Positions 39,505 to 49,758 of a DNA stretch of 64,000 bases are shown one piece after another (the stretch's first letter is position 1; each line of letters starts with the position of its first letter). The stretch lies in assembly GCF_014696615.1 (NCBI RefSeq), contig NZ_JACJQJ010000010.1, forward strand, positions 113,844-177,843, read 5' to 3'. This DNA is from Nostoc linckia FACHB-104 (GTDB lineage Bacteria > Cyanobacteriota > Cyanobacteriia > Cyanobacteriales > Nostocaceae). The position numbers and the translations under genes are program-made. The notes beneath the pieces were generated by a model. It was not told the DNA's origin. It did no database searches and was given only the letters and a program-made list of their open reading frames with translations.

Positions 39505-41925
39505 ATGTCTGAATTGATCCAAACACTCCTAGAAAGCGAAGAAAAAAGCGATTTACGTTCCTTTATTAGTGAGTTACGTCATCAAGAAAAGAAATACTTG
39601 TTACGTAACGATATAATTAATGTTTATAGCGAGTATTGCTCGAAATACCAAAAATCAGAAGAGTTTTGCAGTTCTTCTAATTTAGGGCAATTAATTTACT
39701 ATACTCAAGAAATTATTCAAGAGGACTCCAACCTCTGTTTTATTATTCGCCCTAAGATTGCCTCTCAAGAAGTTTATCGCCTAACTGAAGACTTGAAAGT
39801 CGAACAAATGACTGTGCAAGAACTTCTGGATATGCGCGATCGCATAGTTAACCGATTTCATCCTAACGAAGGCGATTTACTAGAATTAGACTTTGGGCCG
39901 TTTTATGACTACTCTCCCACAATCCGCGACCCGAAAAATATTGGTAAAGGGGTAAACTTCCTCAACCGCTACCTATCTAGCAAACTACTCCAAGACTCCC
40001 AACAGTGGCTAGAAAACCTATTTAATTTTTTGCGCCTACATCAATATAATGGCGTGCAGTTGCTAATTAGCGATCGCATCAAATCACAGCAGCAGCTTTC
40101 TCAGCAAGTCAAGAAAGCACTAGCTTTTGTCAGTTCTCGCCCCAGTAATGAACCCTATGAAGCATTCCGGTTTAACTTACAAGCAATGGGTTTTGAACCG
40201 GGTTGGGGTAACACAGCGCAGCGTACCCAAGAGACTCTAAATATTCTCGATGAATTAATCGACTCTCCCGATCCCCAAACCTTAGAAGCCTTCATCTCTC
40301 GCATTCCGATGATTTTTAGAATCGTCCTCGTGTCTCCCCACGGTTGGTTTGGACAAGAGGGTGTATTAGGACGACCCGATACTGGGGGTCAGGTGGTTTA
40401 CGTTTTAGATCAGGCCAAGTCGCTAGAAACGCAATTACAAGAAGATGTCAGATTAGCAGGTTTAGAAGGGCTAAACGTCCAGCCCAAAGTGATTATTCTT
40501 ACCCGCCTCATACCTAATAGTGATGGAACCCTTTGTAACCAAAGTTTAGAAAAAGTCCACGGGACAGAAAACGCCTGGATTTTGCGTGTACCTTTGCGGG
40601 AATTTAATCCTAATATGACGCAAAACTGGATTTCTCGGTTTGAGTTTTGGCCTTATTTAGAAACATACGCGATTGATGCTGAAAAAGAACTGCGTGCAGA
40701 ATTCCAAGGTAGACCAGACTTAATTGTTGGTAACTATTCTGATGGTAATTTGGTGGCGTTCCTACTAGCACGGCGCATGAAAGTTACCCAGTGTAATATT
40801 GCCCATGCTTTAGAAAAATCAAAATATTTGTTCAGTAACTTGTACTGGAATGATTTAGAGGATAAATATCATTTCTCCTTACAATTTACCGCTGATTTAA
40901 TTGCCATGAATGCTGCCAATTTTGTGATTAGCAGCACCTACCAAGAAATTGTTGGTACACCGGATAGCGTGGGACAGTATGAATCTTATAAATGCTTCAC
41001 CATGCCGGATTTATATCATGTTGTCAATGGCGTTGAATTATTCAGTCCTAAGTTTAATGTAGTACCGCCTGGTGTGAATGAAAATTACTATTTTCCCTAC
41101 ACCCGTACTCAAGACCGAGTAGAGAGCGATCGCCTACGCATTAAAGAAATGCTATTTACTTTAGATGACCCCTCTCAAATTTTTGGTCAACTCGACGATC
41201 CTAACAAGCGCCCACTCTTCTCAATGGCCCGTTTGGATCGGATTAAAAACCTTACAGGTTTAGCAGAATGCTTTGGCAAAAGTCCAGAATTACAAGAGCA
41301 TTGTAATCTGATTTTGGTAGCAGGTAAATTGCGTGTAGAAGAATCAAGTGATAATGAAGAAAAAGACGAAATTGTCAAACTTTATCACATTATTGACCAG
41401 TACAATCTCCACGGTAAAATTCGCTGGTTAGGTGTGCGCTTATCTAAAACCGATTCTGGGGAAATTTATCGCGTCATTGCTGACCATCAAGGTATATTTG
41501 TCCAACCTGCTTTATTTGAAGCCTTTGGGTTAACAATTTTGGAATCTATGATTTCTGGTGTACCCACCTTTGCTACACAATTTGGTGGGCCATTAGAAAT
41601 TATTCAAGACAAAGTCAATGGATTTTACATCAACCCTACAAATTTAGAAGAAACTGCCGATAAAATCATAGAATTTGTCACCAAGTGTGAACATAATCCT
41701 GACTATTGGCAGACCATTTCTCAGAAAAGTGTTGAACGAGTTTACAGTACATATACCTGGAAAATTCACACAACTAAGCTGCTTTCTTTAGCTAGAATCT
41801 ACGGTTTTTGGAACTTTAGTTCCCAAGAAAAACGAGAAGACTTATTGCGCTACATAGAGGCTTTATTTTACTTAATTTACAAGCCGAGAGCGCAACAATT
41901 ATTAGAGCAGCATCAGTATCGTTAA
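39505..41925 (+). CDS. susA: Sucrose synthase
   Basis: Cleaves sucrose with a nucleoside diphosphate to fructose and NDP-glucose; in heterocyst-forming cyanobacteria it links sucrose to glycogen and carbon supply. 806 aa, the full family length. The N-terminal regulatory region (1-270) precedes the GT-B core: GRPDTGGQVVYVLDQAKSLE binds the acceptor side, NYSDGNLVAFLLARRM and AHALEKSKY follow, and the donor site has FSMARLDRIKNLTGL and the E-x7-E motif (Glu672...Glu680, in EAFGLTILE). A GTGGAG ribosome site precedes the start. It is monocistronic. Confidence 0.96.
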   Translation: MSELIQTLLESEEKSDLRSFISELRHQEKKYLLRNDIINVYSEYCSKYQKSEEFCSSSNLGQLIYYTQEIIQEDSNLCFIIRPKIASQEVYRLTEDLKVEQMTVQELLDMRDRIVNRFHPNEGDLLELDFGPFYDYSPTIRDPKNIGKGVNFLNRYLSSKLLQDSQQWLENLFNFLRLHQYNGVQLLISDRIKSQQQLSQQVKKALAFVSSRPSNEPYEAFRFNLQAMGFEPGWGNTAQRTQETLNILDELIDSPDPQTLEAFISRIPMIFRIVLVSPHGWFGQEGVLGRPDTGGQVVYVLDQAKSLETQLQEDVRLAGLEGLNVQPKVIILTRLIPNSDGTLCNQSLEKVHGTENAWILRVPLREFNPNMTQNWISRFEFWPYLETYAIDAEKELRAEFQGRPDLIVGNYSDGNLVAFLLARRMKVTQCNIAHALEKSKYLFSNLYWNDLEDKYHFSLQFTADLIAMNAANFVISSTYQEIVGTPDSVGQYESYKCFTMPDLYHVVNGVELFSPKFNVVPPGVNENYYFPYTRTQDRVESDRLRIKEMLFTLDDPSQIFGQLDDPNKRPLFSMARLDRIKNLTGLAECFGKSPELQEHCNLILVAGKLRVEESSDNEEKDEIVKLYHIIDQYNLHGKIRWLGVRLSKTDSGEIYRVIADHQGIFVQPALFEAFGLTILESMISGVPTFATQFGGPLEIIQDKVNGFYINPTNLEETADKIIEFVTKCEHNPDYWQTISQKSVERVYSTYTWKIHTTKLLSLARIYGFWNFSSQEKREDLLRYIEALFYLIYKPRAQQLLEQHQYR

Positions 41926-41992
41926 TTTGGCATTGGTCATTTATCATTGGTAATTTTGTACAAACGTGATTAATCGCGTCTTTGCAATTTTT

Positions 41993-42019
41993 GTAGAGAC
42001 GCGATTAATCGCGTCTCTA
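41993..42019. terminator. Palindromic hairpin between susA and a convergent gene
   Basis: GTAGAGACGCGATTAATCGC runs into its complement to make a near-perfect palindrome, and another half-copy (CGTGATTAATCGCGTCTTTG) lies just before at 41967. The two face susA and the peptidoglycan-binding gene, which are convergent, so bidirectional termination is likely. Confidence 0.6.
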
Positions 42020-42029
42020 CAATTCTTGA

Positions 42030-42536
42030 CTAAATTGTCAATTCACGCCATGTTCTATTACCAACAATTCCATCTACTATTAAGCTACGCCGATTTTGAA
42101 ATGCTTTGACAGCCGTCTCTGTTAATGGCCCAAAAACCCCATCAACTCGCATTCCATAACCATGAGAAATTAACAACCTTTGTAAGACTCTTACAGCACC
42201 GCCTGAGCTACCAAAGCGGATAATTGGTAATTGATTACTATATTTTCTAACTCTGGCTTTAACTCTCATACTGTCTGCAATTACAGTCTGATAATTTTTC
42301 TCAACTAGAGTTTTTTTATTAACATTAAGTGATGGCGGGGTAGCGAAGGAAGTTCCATCTGTCTCCATAAATTCTGGTGGCGTAACTCGAGCAGCTGTAA
42401 CTACCTGCGATGACTGCTCTTGTATGGAATTTTCCAAGCCATTTTCTAGATGAAGCGGTTGCTGCTCCGGTAAATTGGGCAATGATGGTTGTCCTGTTGT
42501 TAACACGCCTGTCATCAGCAGGCCAATTTCACTCAT
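42030..42536 (-). CDS. Peptidoglycan-binding domain protein (168 aa)
   Basis: The C-terminal part (about the last 65 residues) is a PG_binding_1 domain: IRFGSSGGAVRVLQRLLISH, VDGVFGPLTETAVKAFQNRR and DGIVGNRTWRELT. The N-terminal 95 residues are low-complexity and Pro/Gln-rich. I use ATG 42536 (MSEIGLLMTG); a GTG at 42575 is the alternative start. No catalytic domain is attached, so it is an adaptor or wall-targeting protein. It is a paralogue of the gene at 43060-43317. Confidence 0.75.
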   Translation of the reverse strand: MSEIGLLMTGVLTTGQPSLPNLPEQQPLHLENGLENSIQEQSSQVVTAARVTPPEFMETDGTSFATPPSLNVNKKTLVEKNYQTVIADSMRVKARVRKYSNQLPIIRFGSSGGAVRVLQRLLISHGYGMRVDGVFGPLTETAVKAFQNRRSLIVDGIVGNRTWRELTI

Positions 42537-43059
42537 TATTGTTCTTTGTACTAACACCGATATTCCTTTTGACACACCAATTTGCGATTATTCCGGAATA
42601 ATGCATACGGAAAAATCAAAAATCTTGTAAGAATATTTTCTTTAAAGTTTCTGACTATTTAGATTCACAATATGCTAAGGAACAAAATTGTTATGTCCCT
42701 AGAATTTAATGAGTTTAATTATAAACTTCAATTATTCATGGAGAAATATTATAGGCGCAGTTAATCTTGATATTTTACAGTAGATATTTAAGAGTAATAT
42801 TTAGAATTTATACTAAGTAATTTTCTGTTGATTAACGTGTGGTTACTTGATAGCTTATAGCTGGATTTTTTACTTTTTGTAGCAGTTAAGTAGATATAGA
42901 AATAACTGTGGGAATTATATACAAAACCTCACCAAAAATACTTAATTGTCTTAGTGTCTTTGTATTGAAAAATAATATTAAAATACAAAAACACTAAGAC
43001 ATGATTACACAGAGATAAAGAGTTATCGATATGTTATTGTTTACGCAGTTGATAGCTAC
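42537..43059. other. AT-rich gap between two peptidoglycan-binding genes
   Basis: No gene visible. Contains a fold-back around 42955-43000 (CTTAGTGTCTTTGTATT facing AATACAAAAACACTAAG), which may be the terminator of the small gene at 43060-43317 on the minus strand. Confidence 0.5.
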
Positions 43060-43317
43060 TTAAGTTAACTTGCGCCAAGTATTTGGCCCTACTATGCCAT
43101 CAGCTTTGATATTGAGCTGATTCTGAAAAGCTTTAACAGCAGTCTCAGTTAATGCTCCAAAAACTCCATCAATTTTCACAGAGTAACCATTACTTAATAA
43201 CAATCGTTGTAAAACTCTCACTGCATCACCTGAATCACCAAAACGTAGGCTTGGCAAGCTGAGGTTAGCAGTAGCGCGCGCATTCAAAGGTTGTGATGGA
43301 TTGGGTGGATTTTGCAT
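43060..43317 (-). CDS. Stand-alone peptidoglycan-binding miniprotein (85 aa)
   Basis: Almost the whole protein is one PG_binding_1 domain: LRFGDSGDAVRVLQRLLLSN, IDGVFGALTETAVKAFQNQL and ADGIVGPNTWRKLT. There is no signal peptide and no enzyme domain. It is about 70 percent alike in the domain to the gene at 42030, so the two come from duplication of the domain. Diverges from the haem peroxidase gene at 43479. Confidence 0.8.
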   Translation of the reverse strand: MQNPPNPSQPLNARATANLSLPSLRFGDSGDAVRVLQRLLLSNGYSVKIDGVFGALTETAVKAFQNQLNIKADGIVGPNTWRKLT

Positions 43318-43478
43318 AGGTTAAATAATATGGTCTTTCAGAGCGATTTTAACTAACAAATCAGCAACTGAGTAAAAGATAAATAGCACCCCGAAGGGTA
43401 CTATTAACACTCAATAGTCCACACTATACTGCGGGTAGGTTTTAAGTTAAAAGTTCTTCTTTATACAAAGGAGTTTTT

Positions 43479-44954
43479 ATGCGTAGACGGCATGGATTTG
43501 CCCCTCGAACTGGTGAGAACCTACCCCTTGGTGAATTTACTCGACCAGGGAAGTTTGGCAGATTGTTTCCACGACTTCGCCCTTTTACGCCATCAGTGGA
43601 AAGTTTAACAGAACTGGGCAACGCCATGAACGATCCTAGCCCGGAGAAGCCAGAGGGGGACAATGTTAGCGTGCCAGCAGGGTTTACCTATTTTGGTCAA
43701 TTTGTCGATCATGACATTACCTTAGATACCACAGTTCTACAAGAGATCATTGTTGATCCCTTAGCTGTGACTAATTTCCGCACTCCTATGCTGGATTTGG
43801 ATAGTCTCTATGGTTCTGGCCCAGATGTGCAGCCATATCTCTATCAACTTAATGACCCAGATTTGTTTTTAATTGGGACAACAAATGAAAATCCTGGAGG
43901 GGGAGATTCCAGTGTTCCTACCAAACTACCCAACGACCTACCTCGCGCCCAGAGTACTCTAGCGATTATTGGTGATGCGCGTAACGACGAAAACTTGATT
44001 GTTGCACAGTTGCACTTAGCTTTTTTGAAGTTTCACAACAAAATAGTTGCAGGAATCAGGGATGGCAGTATTAAACCAAAACAATCTACTGACAAGTCGG
44101 TTTTTGAACAAGCCAGACAATTAGTAATTTGGCATTATCAATGGATTGTACTTTATGACTTCTTGGCTCGTATTCTTGATAAAGAACAGCTGGATATAGT
44201 ACTGAAGAAAGGTAGACGCTTCTTTGTCTTTAGGGATCAGCCATTCATCCCCGTCGAATTTTCTGTAGCGGCTTATCGTCTGGGTCACAGTATGATCCGT
44301 GCAGTTTATGACTACAATCGGGTTTTCACCCCTCGTCCTGGTGGAGTCACACCTGCAACTCTGGAACTTTTATTCTTATTCACTGCTAAATCAGGCCAGT
44401 TCGGCGACTTTGCAGATATTCCTATTCCTAGCGACTGGATTATTGATTGGAGAAGGTTTTTCGAGATTGACCCAGCTGTGCCATTTAACCCCAGCCGCAA
44501 GCTAGATCCTTTTTTAGTTGATCCCCTCAAAAATTTGCCGAATGTACCAGCGCCAAATTCATTAGCTGTGAGAAATTTGCTTCGCGGTCGCAGTGTTGGG
44601 TTACCATCCGGTCAAAGTGTAGCTCGATTCTTAAAACTTAAGCCTTTAACTAGGGCTGAAATTGCTACCGGGCCAGATGGCGCAGTTGCAGCCAAGCATA
44701 ACTTTGATATTGAATCACCACTGTGGTACTACATTCTCAAAGAAGCTCAAATCCAAGGTAAAGGGCAACGTTTAGGTCAGGTGGGAAGCCGAATTATTGC
44801 TGAAGTTTTTGTTGGCTTACTAGAAGCAGATAGCAGCTCATTTTTAGCCAGCGCTCCAGATTGGCAACCAACACTAAACACCCGAAATCCTGGTAAATTC
44901 ACAATGGTGGATTTGTTGAATTTTGTTGGAGATATTAATCCTATTGGGGATTAG
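43479..44954 (+). CDS. Animal-type haem peroxidase (An_peroxidase family)
   Basis: 491 aa, resembling myeloperoxidase and prostaglandin H synthase relatives rather than plant peroxidases. Distal side: FGQFVDHDIT with His78 as the catalytic His, and GDARNDENL with Arg168 and Glu171, which correspond to the catalytic Arg and haem-linking Glu of myeloperoxidase. The proximal haem ligand is His270 in YRLGHSMIR. No signal peptide is evident. Such bacterial enzymes oxidise halides or fatty acids; the substrate is unknown. A GGAG site eight bases before the ATG decides the start. It ends before a strong terminator and is convergent with cax. Confidence 0.9.
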   Translation: MRRRHGFAPRTGENLPLGEFTRPGKFGRLFPRLRPFTPSVESLTELGNAMNDPSPEKPEGDNVSVPAGFTYFGQFVDHDITLDTTVLQEIIVDPLAVTNFRTPMLDLDSLYGSGPDVQPYLYQLNDPDLFLIGTTNENPGGGDSSVPTKLPNDLPRAQSTLAIIGDARNDENLIVAQLHLAFLKFHNKIVAGIRDGSIKPKQSTDKSVFEQARQLVIWHYQWIVLYDFLARILDKEQLDIVLKKGRRFFVFRDQPFIPVEFSVAAYRLGHSMIRAVYDYNRVFTPRPGGVTPATLELLFLFTAKSGQFGDFADIPIPSDWIIDWRRFFEIDPAVPFNPSRKLDPFLVDPLKNLPNVPAPNSLAVRNLLRGRSVGLPSGQSVARFLKLKPLTRAEIATGPDGAVAAKHNFDIESPLWYYILKEAQIQGKGQRLGQVGSRIIAEVFVGLLEADSSSFLASAPDWQPTLNTRNPGKFTMVDLLNFVGDINPIGD

Positions 44955-45088
44955 GGACTGGGGATTGGGGATGAGGGAGATGAGGGAGATGAGGGAGACA
45001 AGGGGACAAGGGGACAAGGGGACAAGGGGAGAAATGCCCAATGTCCAATGCCCAATGCCCAATGCCCCATGCCCAATGCCCCATGCCC

Positions 45089-45138
45089 AAGTCGGCGGTT
45101 TATCCCACTTGTAAAACAAGTGAGATAAACCGCCGACT
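45089..45138. terminator. Long hairpin between haem peroxidase and cax
   Basis: AAGTCGGCGGTTTATCCCACTT and its complement form a stem of 23 base pairs with one G-T pair, loop TAAAA (45112-45116). It lies eight bases from the cax stop and behind about 130 bases of low-complexity repeat after the peroxidase gene (GAGGGAGAT, ACAAGGGG and CCCAATG units). It should work on both strands. Confidence 0.75.
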
Positions 45139-45146
45139 TTCTGTAA

Positions 45147-46238
45147 CTAACCCATACCATCAATGACTGGGTGGAAGTAGAAAGCTATGCCTAATACTGT
45201 ATAAGCAGCTAATAGTAAGGTTCCTTCTAACCAATTGGATTTACCATCAGAACTAATGCTGTTGGCAATTAGCACCGCTACAGCTACAGCGACTAACTCA
45301 AAAGGATTGAAATCTAAATCCATCGGCTGACCAAATATCCAGCCTGCTACGACTAAAATGGGAGCCACAAATAGCGCAATCTGCATACTTGATCCCACCG
45401 CTACAGAAAGGGAAAGATCCATTTTGTCTTTCATCGCTACGGTGACTGCTGTGGCGTGTTCAGCAGCATTACCTACGATGGGGACAATAATCACCCCAGT
45501 AAATAGTGCTGTCAATCCTAATTGCGATGTGGCTACTTCCAAAGAATCAACTAGCATTTCGGACTCTAGGGCTACGAAGAGAGTACATACTAGCAGTACT
45601 CCACTCCATAACCAAAGATTTGGTTTTTTGTGAGGGGTTTCTTCTACTTCGGCTTCTACCATACCCACATCATATAAATAGGAGTGGGTTTTCATGGAAA
45701 ATAGCAGCGTCAAAGCGTAGACCAAAATTAAGACTATGGCCACAGCCACAGAAAAATGTTGTAGAGTTTGGCGGCTAATCCCTGTAGAGGTAATGTCCAT
45801 CGCTGTGGGTAACAGAATTGCAATTACCGCCAAATTCATAGCTGAAGCATTGACTCGCGCTACAATGGGCTGAAATGTCTGTTCTTTATGACGCAGCCCA
45901 CCCAACAGCATCGAAAGACCCATTACTAGCAGTAAGTTACCGATAATTGAGCCTGTAATACTGGCCTTGACCACATCCACTAGCCCAGCTTTTAAAGCTA
46001 CTAAAGCAATGATTAGTTCTGTAGCATTGCCAAAGGTAGCATTTAATAACCCCCCTAATGAAGGCCCTACTACTACAGCAATTTCTTCTGTAGCTGTACC
46101 CATCCAAGCTGCTAAGGGTAAAATTGCTAATCCAGCTGTCACGAAAATTATCAAGTCTCCCCACTCTAAAAAGCGAGCAGCTAAGGAAACTGGTATAAAC
46201 AGTAACAAGACGAGAAAAATAAGATTTTTACCTGACAT
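45147..46238 (-). CDS. cax: Calcium/proton exchanger (CaCA family)
   Basis: 363 aa, about 11 membrane helices in two homologous halves. The alpha-1 repeat is GNATELIIALVALKAG and the alpha-2 repeat GNAAEHATAVTVAMKDKMDL, with the catalytic acidic residues of CAX proteins. An acidic loop (VEAEVEETPHKK) separates the halves. It exports Ca2+ from the cytosol by proton exchange at the plasma membrane and may contribute to calcium signalling and salt tolerance, as in other cyanobacteria. No regulatory N-terminal tail is seen. Confidence 0.93.
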   Translation of the reverse strand: MSGKNLIFLVLLLFIPVSLAARFLEWGDLIIFVTAGLAILPLAAWMGTATEEIAVVVGPSLGGLLNATFGNATELIIALVALKAGLVDVVKASITGSIIGNLLLVMGLSMLLGGLRHKEQTFQPIVARVNASAMNLAVIAILLPTAMDITSTGISRQTLQHFSVAVAIVLILVYALTLLFSMKTHSYLYDVGMVEAEVEETPHKKPNLWLWSGVLLVCTLFVALESEMLVDSLEVATSQLGLTALFTGVIIVPIVGNAAEHATAVTVAMKDKMDLSLSVAVGSSMQIALFVAPILVVAGWIFGQPMDLDFNPFELVAVAVAVLIANSISSDGKSNWLEGTLLLAAYTVLGIAFYFHPVIDGMG

Positions 46239-47025
46239 TGATCCATTTTAGTTAAGGGTATTCAGTCAAAGATGCACTGGCTCCTTAGCACTCGGTACCT
46301 AGGACTCTTCATTTTGACATCATTCGGCTGAGAGTAATCAGCTTTGGTTATTAAACCCTAGTTTAAGGCTGAAGCTCTTTCCTAAGTAAGAGTACTACTT
46401 TGAACAAGCAGATTAGCATTGATTAGCACTAATCACTAGATGTCATTTGTCATTCTTACAAAGTTCTGAGCGGAGGAAACCTCCGCTCAGACTTTGCGCT
46501 TTGTCGTTTGTTATTAATTTTGTGCTTCCCCATTACCAATTACCAATTACCAATTACCCATTGATATTAAGAAATACAAAGTTTTTGAATAAAAAATTCT
46601 CACTTCTTCGTAGCTTTAAGGTTCCGAAATTGTACGGTTCTCATGTTTAAGCAAACTATGTAATATAAGGTTAAGTTTTACGTATTCTTTGCAATCCTTT
46701 GTAGTAAAACTATAACTAGAGGTCGATATTTTACTGCAAAAATGCGGTTTAATATATTAAAAGACAATTAAATTTGTGGGCGCTACCAATAGTAACACCT
46801 CTTTTCTGAGATGCTTATAAAATGGTAATCATTTAATGCCTTTAGGGAAAAGGCTGTGCGATAACGCAGATTTCCCGTTATACTAAAACCGCTTTCTCAG
46901 AGATGGGGCTGAATTCCATAGTTGTTATCGGTACCGGATTTTGTATTAAAGCCCCTGAAGAAAGGTTCACAAACGAGTTTTTTAGCACAATTGCAAGTAA
47001 GTTTTTTTGATTTGGATAAATAGAC
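46239..47025. other. Non-coding region (about 790 bases) before the GH57 gene
   Basis: A hairpin, TCTGAGCGGAGG with CCTCCGCTCAGA (46465-46491), lies next to TGTCATT heptamers. The remaining AT-rich part leads into the GH57 gene. Open frames here are short and repeat-derived. No gene is seen. Confidence 0.5.
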
Positions 47026-49758
47026 ATGACTTCTGCTGCTGAACTGCCAGCTAGCTCTGGCTCAAAATTTTCATTACAACACGATCCCAGACAGAACCCG
47101 GATAGCGATCCCCTGAGAACGGCAACTGGTGTTTATGTAACGGTGCATGGTCATTTTTACCAGCCACCAAGGGAAAACCCATATCTGGACGCAATTGAGC
47201 GCCAACCTAGTGCGACTCCTTTCCATGATTGGAATGAACGGATTCACTGGGAATGCTACCGTCCGAATGCCTTTGCCAGAATATTAAACGATCGCGGCGA
47301 AGTCATAGATATCGTGAATAATTACGAGTATATGAGCTTTAATATCGGCCCCACGTTGATGTCGTGGCTAGAACGCTACGATGTGGAGGTTTATCAACGG
47401 ATTTTAGAGGCCGATGTTAAAAGTTCCCAACGTTTGCAAGGTCACGGCAATGCGATCGCGCAAGTATACAATCACATCATCATGCCCCTGGCGAATGAAC
47501 GCGACAAATACACCCAAATTCGCTGGGGTAAAGAAGATTTCCGTTCTCGCTTTGGGCGTGATCCCGAAGGGATGTGGTTAGCGGAAACCGCCGTAGATTA
47601 TGCAACTTTAGAAGTTTTGGTGGCTGAAGGGATTCGCTTTATTGTCCTCGCGCCATCGCAAGCACAACGTTGTCGTCTGCTACCGACGGAAAATGATCCC
47701 CATACAGAATGGCACGAAGTTGGTGGTAGTCAGATTGATCCCACCCGCCCCTATCGTTGTTATTTGAAACCTGCACTCAGCATTGCATCTTCACCTTTGA
47801 ATGCTATTTACAACAGTAATGGTATGGGTGCATTAGAAGAGGGAGAATCTTTAGCGAGTTTACCCTATATAGATATCTTCTTTTATGACGGGCCGATATC
47901 GCGGGATATGGGTTTTAGCGATGTTATTTACAATTCCCATCATCTAGCAGGACGTATAGGTTCGGCTGTACGTGGGGATCATCGTCCGGCGCAATTGATA
48001 TCTGTAGCCACAGATGGCGAAACTTTTGGACATCACAAGAAAGGTACGGAAAAAACTTTAGCCTACGCCTTTAAAGGGGAGTTTCCTAACCACGGTTGGA
48101 CAGTCACCAACTATGCCCACTATCTCAGCTTGAATACACCTACTTGGGAAGTAGAATTAAAGCCCATCACTGCTTGGAGTTGTGCCCACGGTGTAGATAG
48201 ATGGCAAGATGACTGTGGTTGCGGTGGTGAGGGTGGGGTTTGGCATCAAAAATGGCGTAAACCTTTACGAAATGCCCTAAATTGGCTGCGGGATCAGCTA
48301 ATTGAAGTCTACGAGAAATATGGCAGACAAATATTCCGCGATCCCTGGGAAGCACGTGATGAATATATTAAAGTAATCCGCGATCGCTCTGCTGCAAATG
48401 TCAGCCGTTTTCTCAGCCGCCATCAAACTCACAAACTTACCGCCGCCGAACAAATAGACGCTTTGCGTTTATTGGAAATGCAGCGTCATGCTTTATTGAT
48501 GTTCACCAGTTGCGGCTGGTTTTTTGAAGAACTTTCTCGTCCAGAAGGAACGCAGATTCTCCGTTATGCCGCCCGGGCTTTAGAATTAGCTGGAGATGTG
48601 GCGGGTGTACAGTTGGAAAAAGGCTTTATTAAACGCCTGGGTTTAGCACCTAGTAATGTTGAGCAATTTAATCACGGTGCAGAAGTTTATCGCCAACTGG
48701 TACTAACTGCCCAAATTAGTTGTAAACAAGTCGCCGCCCATTATGCGATCGCTTCTTTGTTTGCTAATCATCAACCCGCAATAGCACGGAATTTCCTTTC
48801 TGGGCAAGATACTCAGGGCAATCTTTCCTCAGTTTCCCAAAAACGAGTTTACTGCTACACCGCCAATGAGTTAGATTACCAACTGCAACGGATGGGATCA
48901 TTAACCCTGGCAGTCGGTCATTTAAGGCTAGTATCAGAAATTACTTGGGAAAGTGAAGATTTAGTTTTTGCAGTTCTACATTTAGGCGGTTGGGATTTCC
49001 ACTGCTGCATTCAACCATTTGCGGGGAGAAGAGAGTACAGCCAAATTAAAGAAAAGCTATTTGGTTCCCTCAAACAGGCTAGTGCAGCCCAAACTATCTT
49101 GATGATGACGCAGCTATTTGGTGAAGAAAGTTTTAGCTTGCAAAATCTATTTGCCGAAGAACGTCAACGGATGATGCGGTTGTTAAGTCAAGAAACACTG
49201 ACAAGATTAGACCAACTTTATACGCAAACCTATAGAGATAATTACGGAGTAATTGCCGCCTTTCATCGAGATGAACTACCTGTACCGCGAGAGTTGCAAG
49301 TAGCAGCCGAAATTGCTTTAGGATATCGCTGTTTGACAACATTGCGATCGCTAGAGCAAGATATCACTGAACCTCACAGCAGTTACAATCACATCGTAGA
49401 ATTAGAGGCGATCGCCACCGAAGCCAAGTATCTACGTTGTCAGCTGGATATTCCCGATGCTAAGCAAATATTAGAACAGTTAATTACGCGATTGCTGTGG
49501 CAATTGTTATACGATCCCAATGGCAGCCTAGACGCAGATATCCAACGTTTAGAAAGGTTGATTGATGTAGGTTATCAGCTCAACTTTGGTATCTCACTGC
49601 ATCGATCCCAAGAACTCTACTTCAGTTGCTTGCACAGTCAAATCATACCCCTGTGCATCGCTAGCCAAGGACAAAATCATCATCAGTGCGATCGCTTACT
49701 GAAGCTAGGACAAAAATTGGCGATTGATATGAGTGCGATCGCTAATCAGTTCGCTTAG
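47026..49758 (+). CDS. Glycoside hydrolase family 57 protein with DUF3536 domain
   Basis: 910 aa. The GH57 catalytic domain comes first (about 35-340): HGHFYQPPRE starts it (His41), EGMWLAETAVD carries the probable nucleophile Glu187, and SVATDGETFGHH carries Asp330, the likely acid/base. The DUF3536 module follows (about 480-890). GH57 enzymes act on alpha-glucans (amylase, amylopullulanase or branching type). The reaction cannot be read out, but a role in glycogen or storage carbohydrate turnover is likely. Monocistronic; no signal peptide, so it is cytoplasmic. Confidence 0.88.
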   Translation: MTSAAELPASSGSKFSLQHDPRQNPDSDPLRTATGVYVTVHGHFYQPPRENPYLDAIERQPSATPFHDWNERIHWECYRPNAFARILNDRGEVIDIVNNYEYMSFNIGPTLMSWLERYDVEVYQRILEADVKSSQRLQGHGNAIAQVYNHIIMPLANERDKYTQIRWGKEDFRSRFGRDPEGMWLAETAVDYATLEVLVAEGIRFIVLAPSQAQRCRLLPTENDPHTEWHEVGGSQIDPTRPYRCYLKPALSIASSPLNAIYNSNGMGALEEGESLASLPYIDIFFYDGPISRDMGFSDVIYNSHHLAGRIGSAVRGDHRPAQLISVATDGETFGHHKKGTEKTLAYAFKGEFPNHGWTVTNYAHYLSLNTPTWEVELKPITAWSCAHGVDRWQDDCGCGGEGGVWHQKWRKPLRNALNWLRDQLIEVYEKYGRQIFRDPWEARDEYIKVIRDRSAANVSRFLSRHQTHKLTAAEQIDALRLLEMQRHALLMFTSCGWFFEELSRPEGTQILRYAARALELAGDVAGVQLEKGFIKRLGLAPSNVEQFNHGAEVYRQLVLTAQISCKQVAAHYAIASLFANHQPAIARNFLSGQDTQGNLSSVSQKRVYCYTANELDYQLQRMGSLTLAVGHLRLVSEITWESEDLVFAVLHLGGWDFHCCIQPFAGRREYSQIKEKLFGSLKQASAAQTILMMTQLFGEESFSLQNLFAEERQRMMRLLSQETLTRLDQLYTQTYRDNYGVIAAFHRDELPVPRELQVAAEIALGYRCLTTLRSLEQDITEPHSSYNHIVELEAIATEAKYLRCQLDIPDAKQILEQLITRLLWQLLYDPNGSLDADIQRLERLIDVGYQLNFGISLHRSQELYFSCLHSQIIPLCIASQGQNHHQCDRLLKLGQKLAIDMSAIANQFA

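Noticed and set aside
45000..45110. Possible CRISPR-like repetition (GAGGGAGAT, ACAAGGGG, CCCAATG)
   Set aside because: Units are 7-10 bases and adjacent, without spacers; simple repeats of the heptamer type.
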